Positions 7,080-14,023 of a stretch of DNA of 64,000 nucleotides are shown one piece after another. Both the position numbers and the translations under genes were made by a program. The stretch lies in NCBI RefSeq assembly GCF_040750395.1, contig NZ_JBFLVD010000011.1, positions 248,001-312,000 on the forward strand, written 5' to 3'. The notes under the pieces are model-generated. The model saw only the letters and a program-made list of their open reading frames with translations. It searched no databases and was not told the DNA's origin. The first letter of the stretch is position 1, and each line of letters begins with the position of its first letter. Source of the DNA: Scandinavium sp002470465. Its GTDB lineage: Bacteria > Pseudomonadota > Gammaproteobacteria > Enterobacterales > Enterobacteriaceae.

Positions 7080-7817
7080 ATGTATCCTGTTGACCTGCAT
7101 ATGCACACCGTCGCCAGCACCCACGCTTACAGCACCCTTCATGACTATATTGCCGAAGCCAAACGTAAAGGTATCAAGCTGTTTGCCATCACCGATCATG
7201 GCCCGGACATGGCCGATGCGCCGCACTACTGGCACTTCGTGAATATGCGTATCTGGCCGAGAATGGTGGACGGCGTGGGCATTTTACGGGGTATTGAAGC
7301 GAACATTAAAAACACCCTGGGCGAAATTGACTGCACGGGACCGATGCTGACGGCGCTTGATTTCATCATTGCGGGCTTCCACGAGCCGGTTTTCCCGCCA
7401 CAGGATAAAGCCACGCATACCGAAGCGATGATCGCGGCCATCGCCAGCGGTAACGTGCATATGATTAGCCATCCCGGCAACCCGAAATTCCCGATTGATA
7501 TCCAGGCCGTGGCACAGGCGGCGGCAAAACATCACGTGGCGCTGGAAATCAACAATTCTTCCTTTGTATCTTCCCGCCCGGGCAGTGAAGATAACTGCCG
7601 GGCCGTAGCGGCCGCGGTGCGAGATGCTGGTGGCTGGGTCGCGCTGGGCTCGGATTCCCACACGGCCTTTACGCTGGGTGAATTTACCGAGTGTCGCAAA
7701 ATTCTTGATGCCGTCGATTTTCCGGAAGACCGAATTCTCAACGTTACACCGCGCCGTTTCCTGAATTTCCTCGAGTCGCGCGGCATGCCGCCGATTAACG
7801 AGCTGGCCGAACTTTAA
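7080..7817 (+). CDS. ycdX: YcdX, PHP-domain zinc phosphatase
   Basis: 245 aa, the same length as E. coli YcdX. It is a PHP-domain (polymerase and histidinol phosphatase) TIM-barrel enzyme with a trinuclear zinc site. Metal ligands visible: DLHMHT (His7, His9), the DHG histidine near 40, Glu in GIEANI near 73, His in GFHEPV, His in ISHPGN and the GSDSHT pair near 192-194. The E. coli protein has phosphatase activity in vitro and is linked to swarming; the natural substrate is unknown. The start at 7080 has AAGGAG six nt upstream; an ATG 22 codons earlier lies in the tandem repeat and is rejected. ycdY follows after 22 bp. Confidence 0.95.
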   Translation: MYPVDLHMHTVASTHAYSTLHDYIAEAKRKGIKLFAITDHGPDMADAPHYWHFVNMRIWPRMVDGVGILRGIEANIKNTLGEIDCTGPMLTALDFIIAGFHEPVFPPQDKATHTEAMIAAIASGNVHMISHPGNPKFPIDIQAVAQAAAKHHVALEINNSSFVSSRPGSEDNCRAVAAAVRDAGGWVALGSDSHTAFTLGEFTECRKILDAVDFPEDRILNVTPRRFLNFLESRGMPPINELAEL

Positions 7818-7839
7818 TTTTTCTCAATGGAATAACTGA

Positions 7840-8394
7840 ATGAACGAGTTTTCAATCCTCTGCCGCGTGCTGGGCTCTTTATATTATCGTCAGCCGCAGG
7901 ATCCGCTGTTGGTCCCGCTGTTCACCCTGATTCGTGAGGGCAAACTGGCGGCGAGCTGGCCGCTGGAGCAGGATGAACTGCTGGAGCGTCTGCAAAAGAG
8001 CTGCGACATGCAGTCCCTGGCGACGGATTACAACGCCCTGTTTGTCGGCGACGAGTGCAGCGTTTCGCCTTATCGCAGCGCATGGGTCGAAGGCGCAACG
8101 GAAGCCGAAGTGCGCAGTTTCCTTTCTTCCCGCGGTATGCCGCTCAGCGATACGCCGGCGGATCATATTGGCACTCTGCTGCTGGCAGCCTCCTGGCTGG
8201 AAGACAACGCCGCAGAAGACGAGAGTGAAGCAGTAGACACGCTTTTCTCCGATTACCTGCTGCCGTGGGTCGGTACCTTCTTGGGGAAAGTGGAAGCGCA
8301 TGCGACCACGCCGTTCTGGCGTACGATGGCGACCTTAACCCGCGAAGTGATCGCCGCGATGTGGGATGAGATCTCTGAAGATACTGAAGAGTAA
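7840..8394 (+). CDS. ycdY: YcdY, TorD/DmsD/NarJ-family chaperone
   Basis: 184 aa, all-helical redox-enzyme maturation protein family. In E. coli YcdY binds YcdX, increases its activity and helps zinc loading, a role that fits the 22-bp gap between the two genes here. Family features include the central GDECSVSPYRSAWVEG stretch (about 67-82) and the TPADHIGTLL stretch (about 104-113). The acidic C-terminus (WDEISEDTEE) is typical. No signal peptide; cytoplasmic. The start has only a weak ribosome binding site (TGGAAT), so translational coupling to ycdX is possible. Confidence 0.94.
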   Translation: MNEFSILCRVLGSLYYRQPQDPLLVPLFTLIREGKLAASWPLEQDELLERLQKSCDMQSLATDYNALFVGDECSVSPYRSAWVEGATEAEVRSFLSSRGMPLSDTPADHIGTLLLAASWLEDNAAEDESEAVDTLFSDYLLPWVGTFLGKVEAHATTPFWRTMATLTREVIAAMWDEISEDTEE

Positions 8395-8420
8395 AGTGTG
8401 ATTTACATCGCATTGCAAAT

Positions 8421-8430
8421 GTAACGTTAC
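8421..8430. promoter_or_regulatory. Perfect palindrome upstream of ycdZ
   Basis: GTAACGTTAC, 10 bp, perfect dyad 67 bp before the ycdZ start codon, within a larger A+T-rich stretch. It resembles half-site geometry of LacI/GalR-type operators, but no specific regulator can be named. Confidence 0.4.
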
Positions 8431-8497
8431 TTTCTGTGTTGCAGATATTGTGCGTCCGATCTCATTTGAATGCGATGCATCTGCTATGATGCGTCGC

Positions 8498-8983
8498 ATG
8501 AACATACTCCTCTCTCTTGCACTGACAACAGGCATTCTCTCCGGTCTCTGGGGCTGGGTCGCCGTGTCTCTCGGCCTGCTCAGCTGGGCCGGTTTTCTCG
8601 GCTGTACTGCGTACTTCGCGTGCCCGCAAGGTGGGGTGAAAGGCCTGGCTATTGCTTCCGCGACGGTGATGAGCGGCGTGGTGTGGGCGCTGGTGATTAT
8701 CCACGGTAGCGCGATGGCACCGCATCTGGAGATTCTTGGCTACGTCATGACCGGCGTGGTGGCGTTTCTGATGTGTGTACAGGCGAAACAGGTTCTGCTT
8801 TCGTTTGTGCCTGGCACTTTTATCGGCGCCTGCGCGACGTTTGCCGGACAGGGTGACTGGAAGCTGGTGGTGCCATCGCTCGCGGTGGGATTGCTTTTCG
8901 GCTACGCCATGAAGAACAGCGGACTGTGGCTGGCGGCGTGGATCGTCAGACGGCAGGCCCCGGATACCACAGTGAAGCCGTAA
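8498..8983 (+). CDS. ycdZ: YcdZ, DUF1097 inner-membrane protein
   Basis: 161 aa (E. coli 163). Strongly hydrophobic, with about five membrane segments: residues about 3-23, 27-45, 50-70, 76-96 and 110-140, ending in a short basic cytoplasmic tail. It belongs to the DUF1097 family; the function is unknown. The start at 8498 (MNILLSLALTTGILSG) matches the known N-terminus; upstream in-frame ATGs at 8450, 8486 and 8489 would add a hydrophilic extension without homology. No clear Shine-Dalgarno precedes 8498, so the start is chosen on homology. A bidirectional terminator separates it from the convergent csgG. Confidence 0.88.
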   Translation: MNILLSLALTTGILSGLWGWVAVSLGLLSWAGFLGCTAYFACPQGGVKGLAIASATVMSGVVWALVIIHGSAMAPHLEILGYVMTGVVAFLMCVQAKQVLLSFVPGTFIGACATFAGQGDWKLVVPSLAVGLLFGYAMKNSGLWLAAWIVRRQAPDTTVKP

Positions 8984-8984
8984 T

Positions 8985-9019
8985 AAAAAAGCGTAGCTTA
9001 AGGGCTACGCTTTTTTTTT
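8985..9019. terminator. Bidirectional terminator between ycdZ and csgG
   Basis: AAAAAA-GCGTAGC-TTAAGG-GCTACGC-TTTTTTTTT: a 7-bp stem flanked by A and T tracts, so it can terminate ycdZ (plus) and the csgDEFG transcript (minus). Confidence 0.93.
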
Positions 9020-9032
9020 GCCTGAATCCGAA

Positions 9033-9866
9033 TCAGGATTCCGGAGGGGAGGCCATATCGCGGTATTTCGCGAGAATGGGGTTATTGACGTCGGAGGAAC
9101 TTTGCAGGTTCCACAATCCGCGTTCGATACCGTCGTTAATCAGGTAAATGACGCCCGTTTCGATCGCTGACATCAGGCACAGCATAACCGGTTCATTCGA
9201 GGTATATCCCACTTCACCTTCCAGTAAACGCTGATAATCAATAAAGCGGAAGACGCCGGCCTGAACTTCATAAGACAGTATGGTCTTACTGGTATTCACA
9301 GAGGAAAGCACTTCCCCGGTGCTGACGTTAATGACGCGAAGGTTAACGGCAATCTGGTCAAGCTGGTATTGCGTATCGGCACCAATACCGAAATAACGTG
9401 CGCCAGCCCCACCGGATTTAACATTACTTTCGTAGCCAATAATCGAGCCTTCAATAATCACGTTCGCCGAGCTTAATGCCTGAAGCGGCGCACGGTTATT
9501 TTCCCCTACGTTTCCGTTTTCCTGAGCTGCGCGAATAATTTTGCGTTCATTAAGCAGGTTTTGTAATCCCTGGCGTTCCAGCGGAATAAACCATTTAGAA
9601 TCTTTTAACGCGGTAACCAACATCGCTGTCGCACTTTGAGGTACGGCCGTGGAGAAGTTACTTGCCGGATAAGGTTTAAACTGCCCGGTTTCATCCTGAA
9701 TATTGTAGACAGACACATACAGCCTGCCCTGCGGGGCCGGCAGGTGAGTCAGGTCGCGATAGCTCTGTGCCCGCGGTAATAACGTCGGTTTTGCCGCCTC
9801 TTTCGGCGGGGCGGTGAGACAGCCACTGAGTAAGATGACCACCAGAAGTACAAATAAACGTTTCAT
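9033..9866 (-). CDS. csgG: CsgG, curli outer-membrane secretion channel
   Basis: 277 aa, same length as E. coli CsgG. Lipoprotein signal peptide with lipobox LLSGC (Cys16). CsgG forms a nonameric beta-barrel channel that exports CsgA and CsgB. Visible family text: GRLYVSVYNIQDETGQFKPYPASNFST with the constriction-loop Tyr/Asn/Phe pattern (about 47-73), and the barrel regions near GSIIGYESNV and GVYLIND-like C-terminus. It is the last gene of csgDEFG; csgF is 26 bp upstream. AGGA lies 9 nt before the ATG. Confidence 0.97.
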   Translation of the reverse strand: MKRLFVLLVVILLSGCLTAPPKEAAKPTLLPRAQSYRDLTHLPAPQGRLYVSVYNIQDETGQFKPYPASNFSTAVPQSATAMLVTALKDSKWFIPLERQGLQNLLNERKIIRAAQENGNVGENNRAPLQALSSANVIIEGSIIGYESNVKSGGAGARYFGIGADTQYQLDQIAVNLRVINVSTGEVLSSVNTSKTILSYEVQAGVFRFIDYQRLLEGEVGYTSNEPVMLCLMSAIETGVIYLINDGIERGLWNLQSSSDVNNPILAKYRDMASPPES

Positions 9867-9892
9867 GATTATTTTCCTGTTCGGGTCGGTGA

Positions 9893-10306
9893 CTATTCGT
9901 CACTCGCGGTCTGCGTTACCCCGGACACCTGAATCGTCGAGGTTTTCCCGGTACTTCTGTCCGTCACGTTTAACGTGAGCAGGCCATTGCTGTTCTGAAT
10001 ATCAACAATAAAGTCGTTGGTGACGAGCCGCCCGGGCTTCCCGGTCGCGACGTTACCCAGCAGGCCACTCAACAACTGTGACTGGATGGCTGAGGTAAAA
10101 TTATCCAGCGCCGAGGGGGCCGAATAACCGTAATCATCACCGCCAGGCGCTTTATATGAATTTTGCGCCTGAGCTTCATTCAGCAAAAATGCGCCGTTAT
10201 TAGGGTTTCCACCAAAGTTCGGGTTGACGAACTGAAAAACCATATTACCGGCCCAACTTGCTGGTGTAATAAATGCGAGCAAAGCGACAGTACAGGCGAT
10301 ACGCAT
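9893..10306 (-). CDS. csgF: CsgF, curli assembly factor
   Basis: 137 aa (E. coli 138). Signal peptide to about SWA-G (residue 19). The mature N-terminus GNMVFQFVNPNFGGNPNNGA is the segment that inserts into the CsgG channel and forms the second constriction. CsgF is surface exposed and anchors the nucleator CsgB. The start at 10306 has GGAGG five nt upstream; a GTG four codons earlier overlaps that ribosome binding site and is rejected. The gene lies between csgE (20-bp gap) and csgG. Confidence 0.96.
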   Translation of the reverse strand: MRIACTVALLAFITPASWAGNMVFQFVNPNFGGNPNNGAFLLNEAQAQNSYKAPGGDDYGYSAPSALDNFTSAIQSQLLSGLLGNVATGKPGRLVTNDFIVDIQNSNGLLTLNVTDRSTGKTSTIQVSGVTQTASDE

Positions 10307-10326
10307 GATTGCCTCCACCCTCTATA

Positions 10327-10728
10327 TTAAAATTCATCGTGTGCCAGATCGTCCGTTTTTAACAAAGACTGGTCGATTTGACGTTTATTGATTGCTTCCT
10401 GAGTTATTTGCAGTGCTGCGTCTACGGTCTTGTCAAAATCCCGTTTGATTGGGAATAAAAATGTCTGAAACATAACGTCCTGGTTTACTGTAATGGTTAT
10501 CCAGCTTCCCCAGCGAGCGCTGGGTCTTTCATTTATGGATAAATTTTCCCGCGTCGTGCTGGCCCATTTATCAGTAAAGGCGCGATAAAAATCATGCCCC
10601 ACTGACGAAACAGTATGGTCGGCAACGATACCCGGTATTTCTACTTCTCCGACGGCGCGCGAAGCGTGCACGGCGGGCGCAAGCAACAGCAGGTTTGCCG
10701 CCGCAAGCCAGCACAGGGAACGTTTCAT
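10327..10728 (-). CDS. csgE: CsgE, periplasmic curli chaperone
   Basis: 133 aa (E. coli 129). Signal peptide of about 22 residues ending AVHA-S. The mature protein caps the periplasmic face of CsgG and passes CsgA to the channel, preventing early polymerisation. Conserved stretches: VGEVEIPGIVADHTVSSVGHDFYRAFTDKW, then SINERPSARWGSWITI and QTFLFP. It follows csgD by 17 bp in the csgDEFG operon. Confidence 0.95.
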   Translation of the reverse strand: MKRSLCWLAAANLLLLAPAVHASRAVGEVEIPGIVADHTVSSVGHDFYRAFTDKWASTTRENLSINERPSARWGSWITITVNQDVMFQTFLFPIKRDFDKTVDAALQITQEAINKRQIDQSLLKTDDLAHDEF

Positions 10729-10745
10729 GGTGTTTGCCTGTTAAC

Positions 10746-11393
10746 TTAACGCCTGAGATTATCGTTGGCCCAGGAGACGGCCTGGGTCCGGTTTTTAACA
10801 GCTAACTTCTTGAATAGATTGTACAGATGGGTTTTAACGGTGTTTTCGCTAATAAACAGCGAACGGGCAATTTCCACATTGGAGGCGCCGACCCGCAGTT
10901 TATTCAGTATTTCCCGTTCACGTTGCGTAAGCATCGCGCTTTCCGCACTGTTATAACGGTAGTTACCTGAATGTGTAATCAAATAGCTGGCGAGCTTATG
11001 CGAAAAATAACATTCGCCATGCATTATCATGTTTAACCCTTCGGTTAAACGTGCTTCTGTTTCATTGTTATAAAAGACGCCGTTGATATGCGGCCAGTTT
11101 TCTATATCCTTGAACGGGTACTCCTCCGGGGTATTGAGTAATACAAGTTTCATCCCGTTGTTTTTTCTGCCTAAATTCTCCTGCCAGTGACTAATCAGCC
11201 TTTTGTCCGCCTCCATCATATCGAAGATCATGATGCTGTTGGGCACCGTCTCTTCAATAATACGATGAATATTCTGTACTTTTCCTGAAATATCCAACGT
11301 TGACTTTAGGTATTGTAATAATGCGCTGGCTTGCAGAGACGGTCTGGTTAAGAGTACGAGCGTACTGCCTAAACGATGGACTTCATTTAACAT
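10746..11393 (-). CDS. csgD: CsgD, LuxR/FixJ-family master regulator of biofilm
   Basis: 215 aa (E. coli 216). N-terminal receiver-like domain (about 1-140) lacking a normal phosphorylation pocket, and C-terminal LuxR-type HTH (about 148-215) with LTQREREILNKLRVGASN and the recognition helix text SENTVKTHLYNLFKKL. CsgD activates csgBAC and, through a diguanylate cyclase gene, cellulose synthesis. The long upstream region and transcribed leader are kept as in E. coli, where OmpR, IHF, H-NS, RcsB and several small RNAs act. First gene of csgDEFG. Confidence 0.97.
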   Translation of the reverse strand: MLNEVHRLGSTLVLLTRPSLQASALLQYLKSTLDISGKVQNIHRIIEETVPNSIMIFDMMEADKRLISHWQENLGRKNNGMKLVLLNTPEEYPFKDIENWPHINGVFYNNETEARLTEGLNMIMHGECYFSHKLASYLITHSGNYRYNSAESAMLTQREREILNKLRVGASNVEIARSLFISENTVKTHLYNLFKKLAVKNRTQAVSWANDNLRR

Positions 11394-12118
11394 GATGAAA
11401 CTCCAATGTTTTATAGCAGCTATCAGTTTCCCCGAAAAAATAGGGGTTCCAGAAGTACTGATTAAGGCTGCATTGCTGTGTATACGTTTAAAGTCGAAAC
11501 CCTAAAGAGGGTAAAATGTCAATAAATCATTATGCGGTACTTCTGATTTCAATCTAGTCATTACTAATTTTTAAGCAAGATCAAACACTGTAACAGGATG
11601 TAACCTTGAATATTAAAATGTAAATTGGCGGCTAATTGATCATTTAGAAGTGATGATAAAGTTGTACATAAAAATAATTCCGCATCAGTTTTATAAGTCA
11701 CACAAAAACTCTATCTTGATGATTTTTATGTAATATATTTTCAATCAATTGAATGTAATCATTCTTTTAATAATGGCGTGATGTGTAACGATTTTAGCTT
11801 TATGAAATTTTGGCTAAATGAGATCGCGATCCAGATCGCCGCGCTTTTTTTTCTGTGGCGTGCTAAACATGTTGATTTTAAAGATTATCTGTTTATTGAG
11901 AATACTTGTGAAAATAAAGCGAAGAATAATTCTATTAAAACACGAGGACATAGCGTAATTCTCATGCTTAGGAATGATCCGAAAAAATAGAATCAACCTT
12001 GCGGGTGACACCTTTTAATTTTGGGCCGCAACATACTGTTCATCGTAACGTCGCATTAACAACCATCGCGGCGTTATTTAACAGTAACAGAAGTAGCCAG
12101 GATTCAAGCGGGTGGAAC
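11394..12118. promoter_or_regulatory. csgD-csgB divergent regulatory region
   Basis: 725 bp without a gene, very A+T-rich (about 755 bp in E. coli). On the minus strand the csgD leader keeps E. coli-like blocks: TAGATTGAAATCAGAAGTAC near the expected promoter, TTTTACCC.CTTTAGGG, CAGTACTTCTGG, and a CCCC-N9-GGGG hairpin at 11430-11446. GTTACATCCTGTTACAGTG near 11585-11610 resembles the OmpR D1 site of E. coli csgD. The central 11620-11990 part is A/T tracts, suited to H-NS and IHF. A 70-codon frame at 11778-11990 has no homology I recognise and is not called. The A/T content and conserved edges argue for regulation, not coding. Confidence 0.75.
12002..12037 (+). promoter_or_regulatory. CsgD box and core promoter of csgBAC
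   Basis: CGGGTGACACC (12002-12012) matches the CsgD-binding motif CGGGTGAG of the csgB promoter. It is followed by CATACT (12032-12037) as the -10, in the context ACATACTGTTCATCGTAACG that is nearly the same in E. coli. The predicted start is near 12044, leaving about 75 nt of leader before csgB. Confidence 0.72.
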
Positions 12119-12577
12119 ATGATGAAGAAAGCGTATTTTCTGTCGTTATCACTGCTGGCGATACCTGGATTTGCAGCTGCATCGGGTTATGATCTGGCCA
12201 GCTCAGAATATAATCTGGTCGCCAATGGGCTTAACTCTGACTTCACGAATCAAACCGCTATTGTTGATCAGCGAGGTTATGGGAATGGCGCGAATGCTCA
12301 GCAGGACGGCAGTCATCAAATTGCTGTTGTTTCTCAACGAGGTAACAACAACCAATCCGATGTGTCGCAGTCCGGTGGGTACAATCTGGCCTACGTAGAT
12401 CAGGCCGGAAATAGTAATGATGCAGATATTAGCCAATCAGGCTATGGGAATACCGGCGTTATTATTCAACGAGGTTCAGGTAATCACGCAAGTATTTCAC
12501 AACAGCAGTCCGTAGGTAGTAAAACAGTTATTGTGCAAAACTCGTCGCAAATGGCCGTACGTGTTATTACACGTTAA
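12119..12577 (+). CDS. csgB: CsgB, minor curlin and nucleator
   Basis: 152 aa (E. coli 151). Sec signal peptide to about residue 22 (GFAAA). The mature protein has five imperfect curlin repeats with the x-Gln-x-Gly-x-x-Asn-x-Ala pattern, for example IVDQRGYGNGANAQQ, VVSQRGNNNQSDVSQ, YVDQAGNSNDADISQ, IIQRGSGNHASISQ. The last, basic repeat (VIVQNSSQMAVRVITR) is the one needed for surface attachment and nucleation in E. coli. Two adjacent ATGs, 12119 and 12122, follow GGTGG; either may start. CsgB templates CsgA polymerisation on the cell surface. csgA starts 39 bp downstream. Confidence 0.96.
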   Translation: MMKKAYFLSLSLLAIPGFAAASGYDLASSEYNLVANGLNSDFTNQTAIVDQRGYGNGANAQQDGSHQIAVVSQRGNNNQSDVSQSGGYNLAYVDQAGNSNDADISQSGYGNTGVIIQRGSGNHASISQQQSVGSKTVIVQNSSQMAVRVITR

Positions 12578-12616
12578 ACGACCGCCGGCGAATACTATCA
12601 AGCCAATGGGGGTTTT

Positions 12617-13081
12617 ATGAATATTAAAATGTCTATGATTGCAATGGTTCTTGTTTCTGGTGCTGCATTTGCGGGTGGTCCTGGCCATGGCGGCCCTGGC
12701 GGTGGTGGCCCATCTTTGCCACAAAACTCCAGCAATGAAACGGTGAATATTTATCAGGCTGGTGGGAATAACGGCGCAAGCGTTGACCAAAGTGCATCTA
12801 AATATGCTGATGTGAATATCAGTCAGCAGGGCTTTAACAACCTGGCTACCGCGACCCAAAGCAGTGCCTATAACAGCGACATTAACGTGTCTCAGTCTGG
12901 CTTTGGTAACTCTTCCAGCAACTACCAGACGGGTGAAAACTCCACCATTAACGTCTCTCAGAGCAACCTGTTCGGCTGGGGTGGCGGCAACAGCGCCAGC
13001 GTAACCCAGACAGCTGACAGCTCTATTGTGAACGTAACCCAGAACGGTTCCGCTAACTGGGCGAACGTTTACCAGCATTAA
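12617..13081 (+). CDS. csgA: CsgA, major curlin subunit (diverged repeats)
   Basis: 154 aa (E. coli 151). Signal peptide of about 19 residues (VSGAAFA-G), a Gly/Pro-rich N-terminal segment for CsgG targeting, then five curlin repeats. Repeats read: VNIYQAGGNNGASVDQ; VNISQQGFNNLATATQ; INVSQSGFGNSSSNYQ; INVSQSNLFGWGGGNSASVTQ; VNVTQNGSANWANVYQH. The stacking Gln and Asn residues are kept. Repeat 4 has extra residues (NLFGW) that break the standard 5-residue turn. In repeat 5 the G-x-G-N turn is G-S-A-N, and repeats 1 and 2 lack the first Ser of S-x5-Q. The protein polymerises outside the cell into amyloid curli, nucleated by CsgB. Confidence 0.96.
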   Translation: MNIKMSMIAMVLVSGAAFAGGPGHGGPGGGGPSLPQNSSNETVNIYQAGGNNGASVDQSASKYADVNISQQGFNNLATATQSSAYNSDINVSQSGFGNSSSNYQTGENSTINVSQSNLFGWGGGNSASVTQTADSSIVNVTQNGSANWANVYQH

Positions 13082-13104
13082 TCTGGCTTTCGAACTATAA
13101 AAAA

Positions 13105-13130
13105 ACAGGGCCTGTGCCCTGTTTTTTTTT
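13105..13130 (+). terminator. Intrinsic terminator between csgA and csgC
   Basis: ACAGGGC-CTGT-GCCCTGT followed by eight more T. The T tract ends directly at the GGAG ribosome binding site of csgC, so csgC is expressed only by read-through or from its own promoter. Confidence 0.93.
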
Positions 13131-13140
13131 GGAGAACATC

Positions 13141-13470
13141 ATGAACAGCTTATTGATTGCCGCAGCATTAACCAACAGCATCGTCTTTAACGTCAGCCAT
13201 CAGGGCGATAACTACATTATTACCCCACAGGTCACCGTTACTCAGCCTTGCCAGTGTCAGGTCAGTATTCAGACTGTTCGTGAAGGCATGGGCGGAACCA
13301 GCAACATTCAGCAGAGAAAAAACTTAAGTTTACCCGCCAATCAACCGATAGATGTATCACGTATGCAATTAACTATCTCGCAGAACGACACGGTAAAAGT
13401 GGTGGTCACGCTGACGGATGGCCAGTCGTTGAACCTTACGGCGCAATGGCCCACCGCGGAAAGGACCTAG
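13141..13470 (+). CDS. csgC: CsgC, periplasmic inhibitor of curli aggregation
   Basis: 109 aa (E. coli 110). Short signal-like N-terminus (MNSLLIAAALTNSIVFN) and an immunoglobulin-like beta fold with the conserved Cys-x-Cys pair in TQPCQCQVS. CsgC stops CsgA amyloid formation in the periplasm at substoichiometric levels. The start at 13141 is preceded by GGAG with 6-nt spacing; a start 9 codons earlier would lie inside the terminator hairpin and is rejected. Weak expression is expected because the csgA terminator is directly upstream. Confidence 0.94.
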   Translation: MNSLLIAAALTNSIVFNVSHQGDNYIITPQVTVTQPCQCQVSIQTVREGMGGTSNIQQRKNLSLPANQPIDVSRMQLTISQNDTVKVVVTLTDGQSLNLTAQWPTAERT

Positions 13471-13625
13471 TGAAAAATTAATTTTATGAATGGACTGGTT
13501 GGCATAAATTCATAAGGCTGATTACTTTTATGTTAAGGGTTTACGTGTCGTGATGCAGTTCGCACGGGGCAGGGCAACGTGCGCTTACACAGTCTCAGGG
13601 ACGATTTCATTCTCGGAGCTACGCG

Positions 13626-13949
13626 ATGAAAACCTTAACTCAGCAGTTGTTTTCCGTTGTCTGTTTGTCCTCCGCGCTTTTTGCCGGAGTGGCAATGGCT
13701 TCATCTTCTCAGACGCAGGGCGGCGTCATTCATTTTGTCGGCGCGATTGTCGAAGATCCATGTAACATTGGTACCACTTCTCAGCACATCTCCATGAGCT
13801 GCTATCGTGATGGTCAGGTCCGGACTTCGACCATTTCATATCAACAGGCCGTTTCGGGCAAACCGGTTAACAACGAAGCGGCTACCGTCAGCATGCGGTA
13901 TCTCAACTCACAGAAAACCCTCGGTATCGTCACCGTCGATTACCGATAA
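13626..13949 (+). CDS. ymdA: YmdA, small fimbrial-type exported protein
   Basis: 107 aa. Signal peptide of about 25 residues (FAGVAMA-S). The mature part resembles FimA-type pilin modules: GGVIHFVGAIVEDPCNI with a Cys-Cys pair (PCNI and SCYRDG) and the C-terminal strand TLGIVTVDYR. Residue spacing matches the one-disulfide pilin fold, but it is shorter than a true pilin and has no chaperone-usher neighbours. In E. coli ymdA also follows csgC. The function is unknown. GGAG lies upstream of the ATG. It probably has its own promoter, since 155 bp separate it from csgC. Confidence 0.85.
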   Translation: MKTLTQQLFSVVCLSSALFAGVAMASSSQTQGGVIHFVGAIVEDPCNIGTTSQHISMSCYRDGQVRTSTISYQQAVSGKPVNNEAATVSMRYLNSQKTLGIVTVDYR

Positions 13950-14023
13950 CCTCCTTACCCGTAAGCACTTTCTCCTGCTTCGACTAGACTTGTTGCAGAG
14001 TTAACATCCGGCAGGAGAAATGC

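Noticed and set aside
11778..11990. 70-codon frame in the csgD-csgB intergenic region
   Set aside because: A/T-rich regulatory DNA; no ribosome binding site, no homology recognised, and the same gap in E. coli holds no gene.
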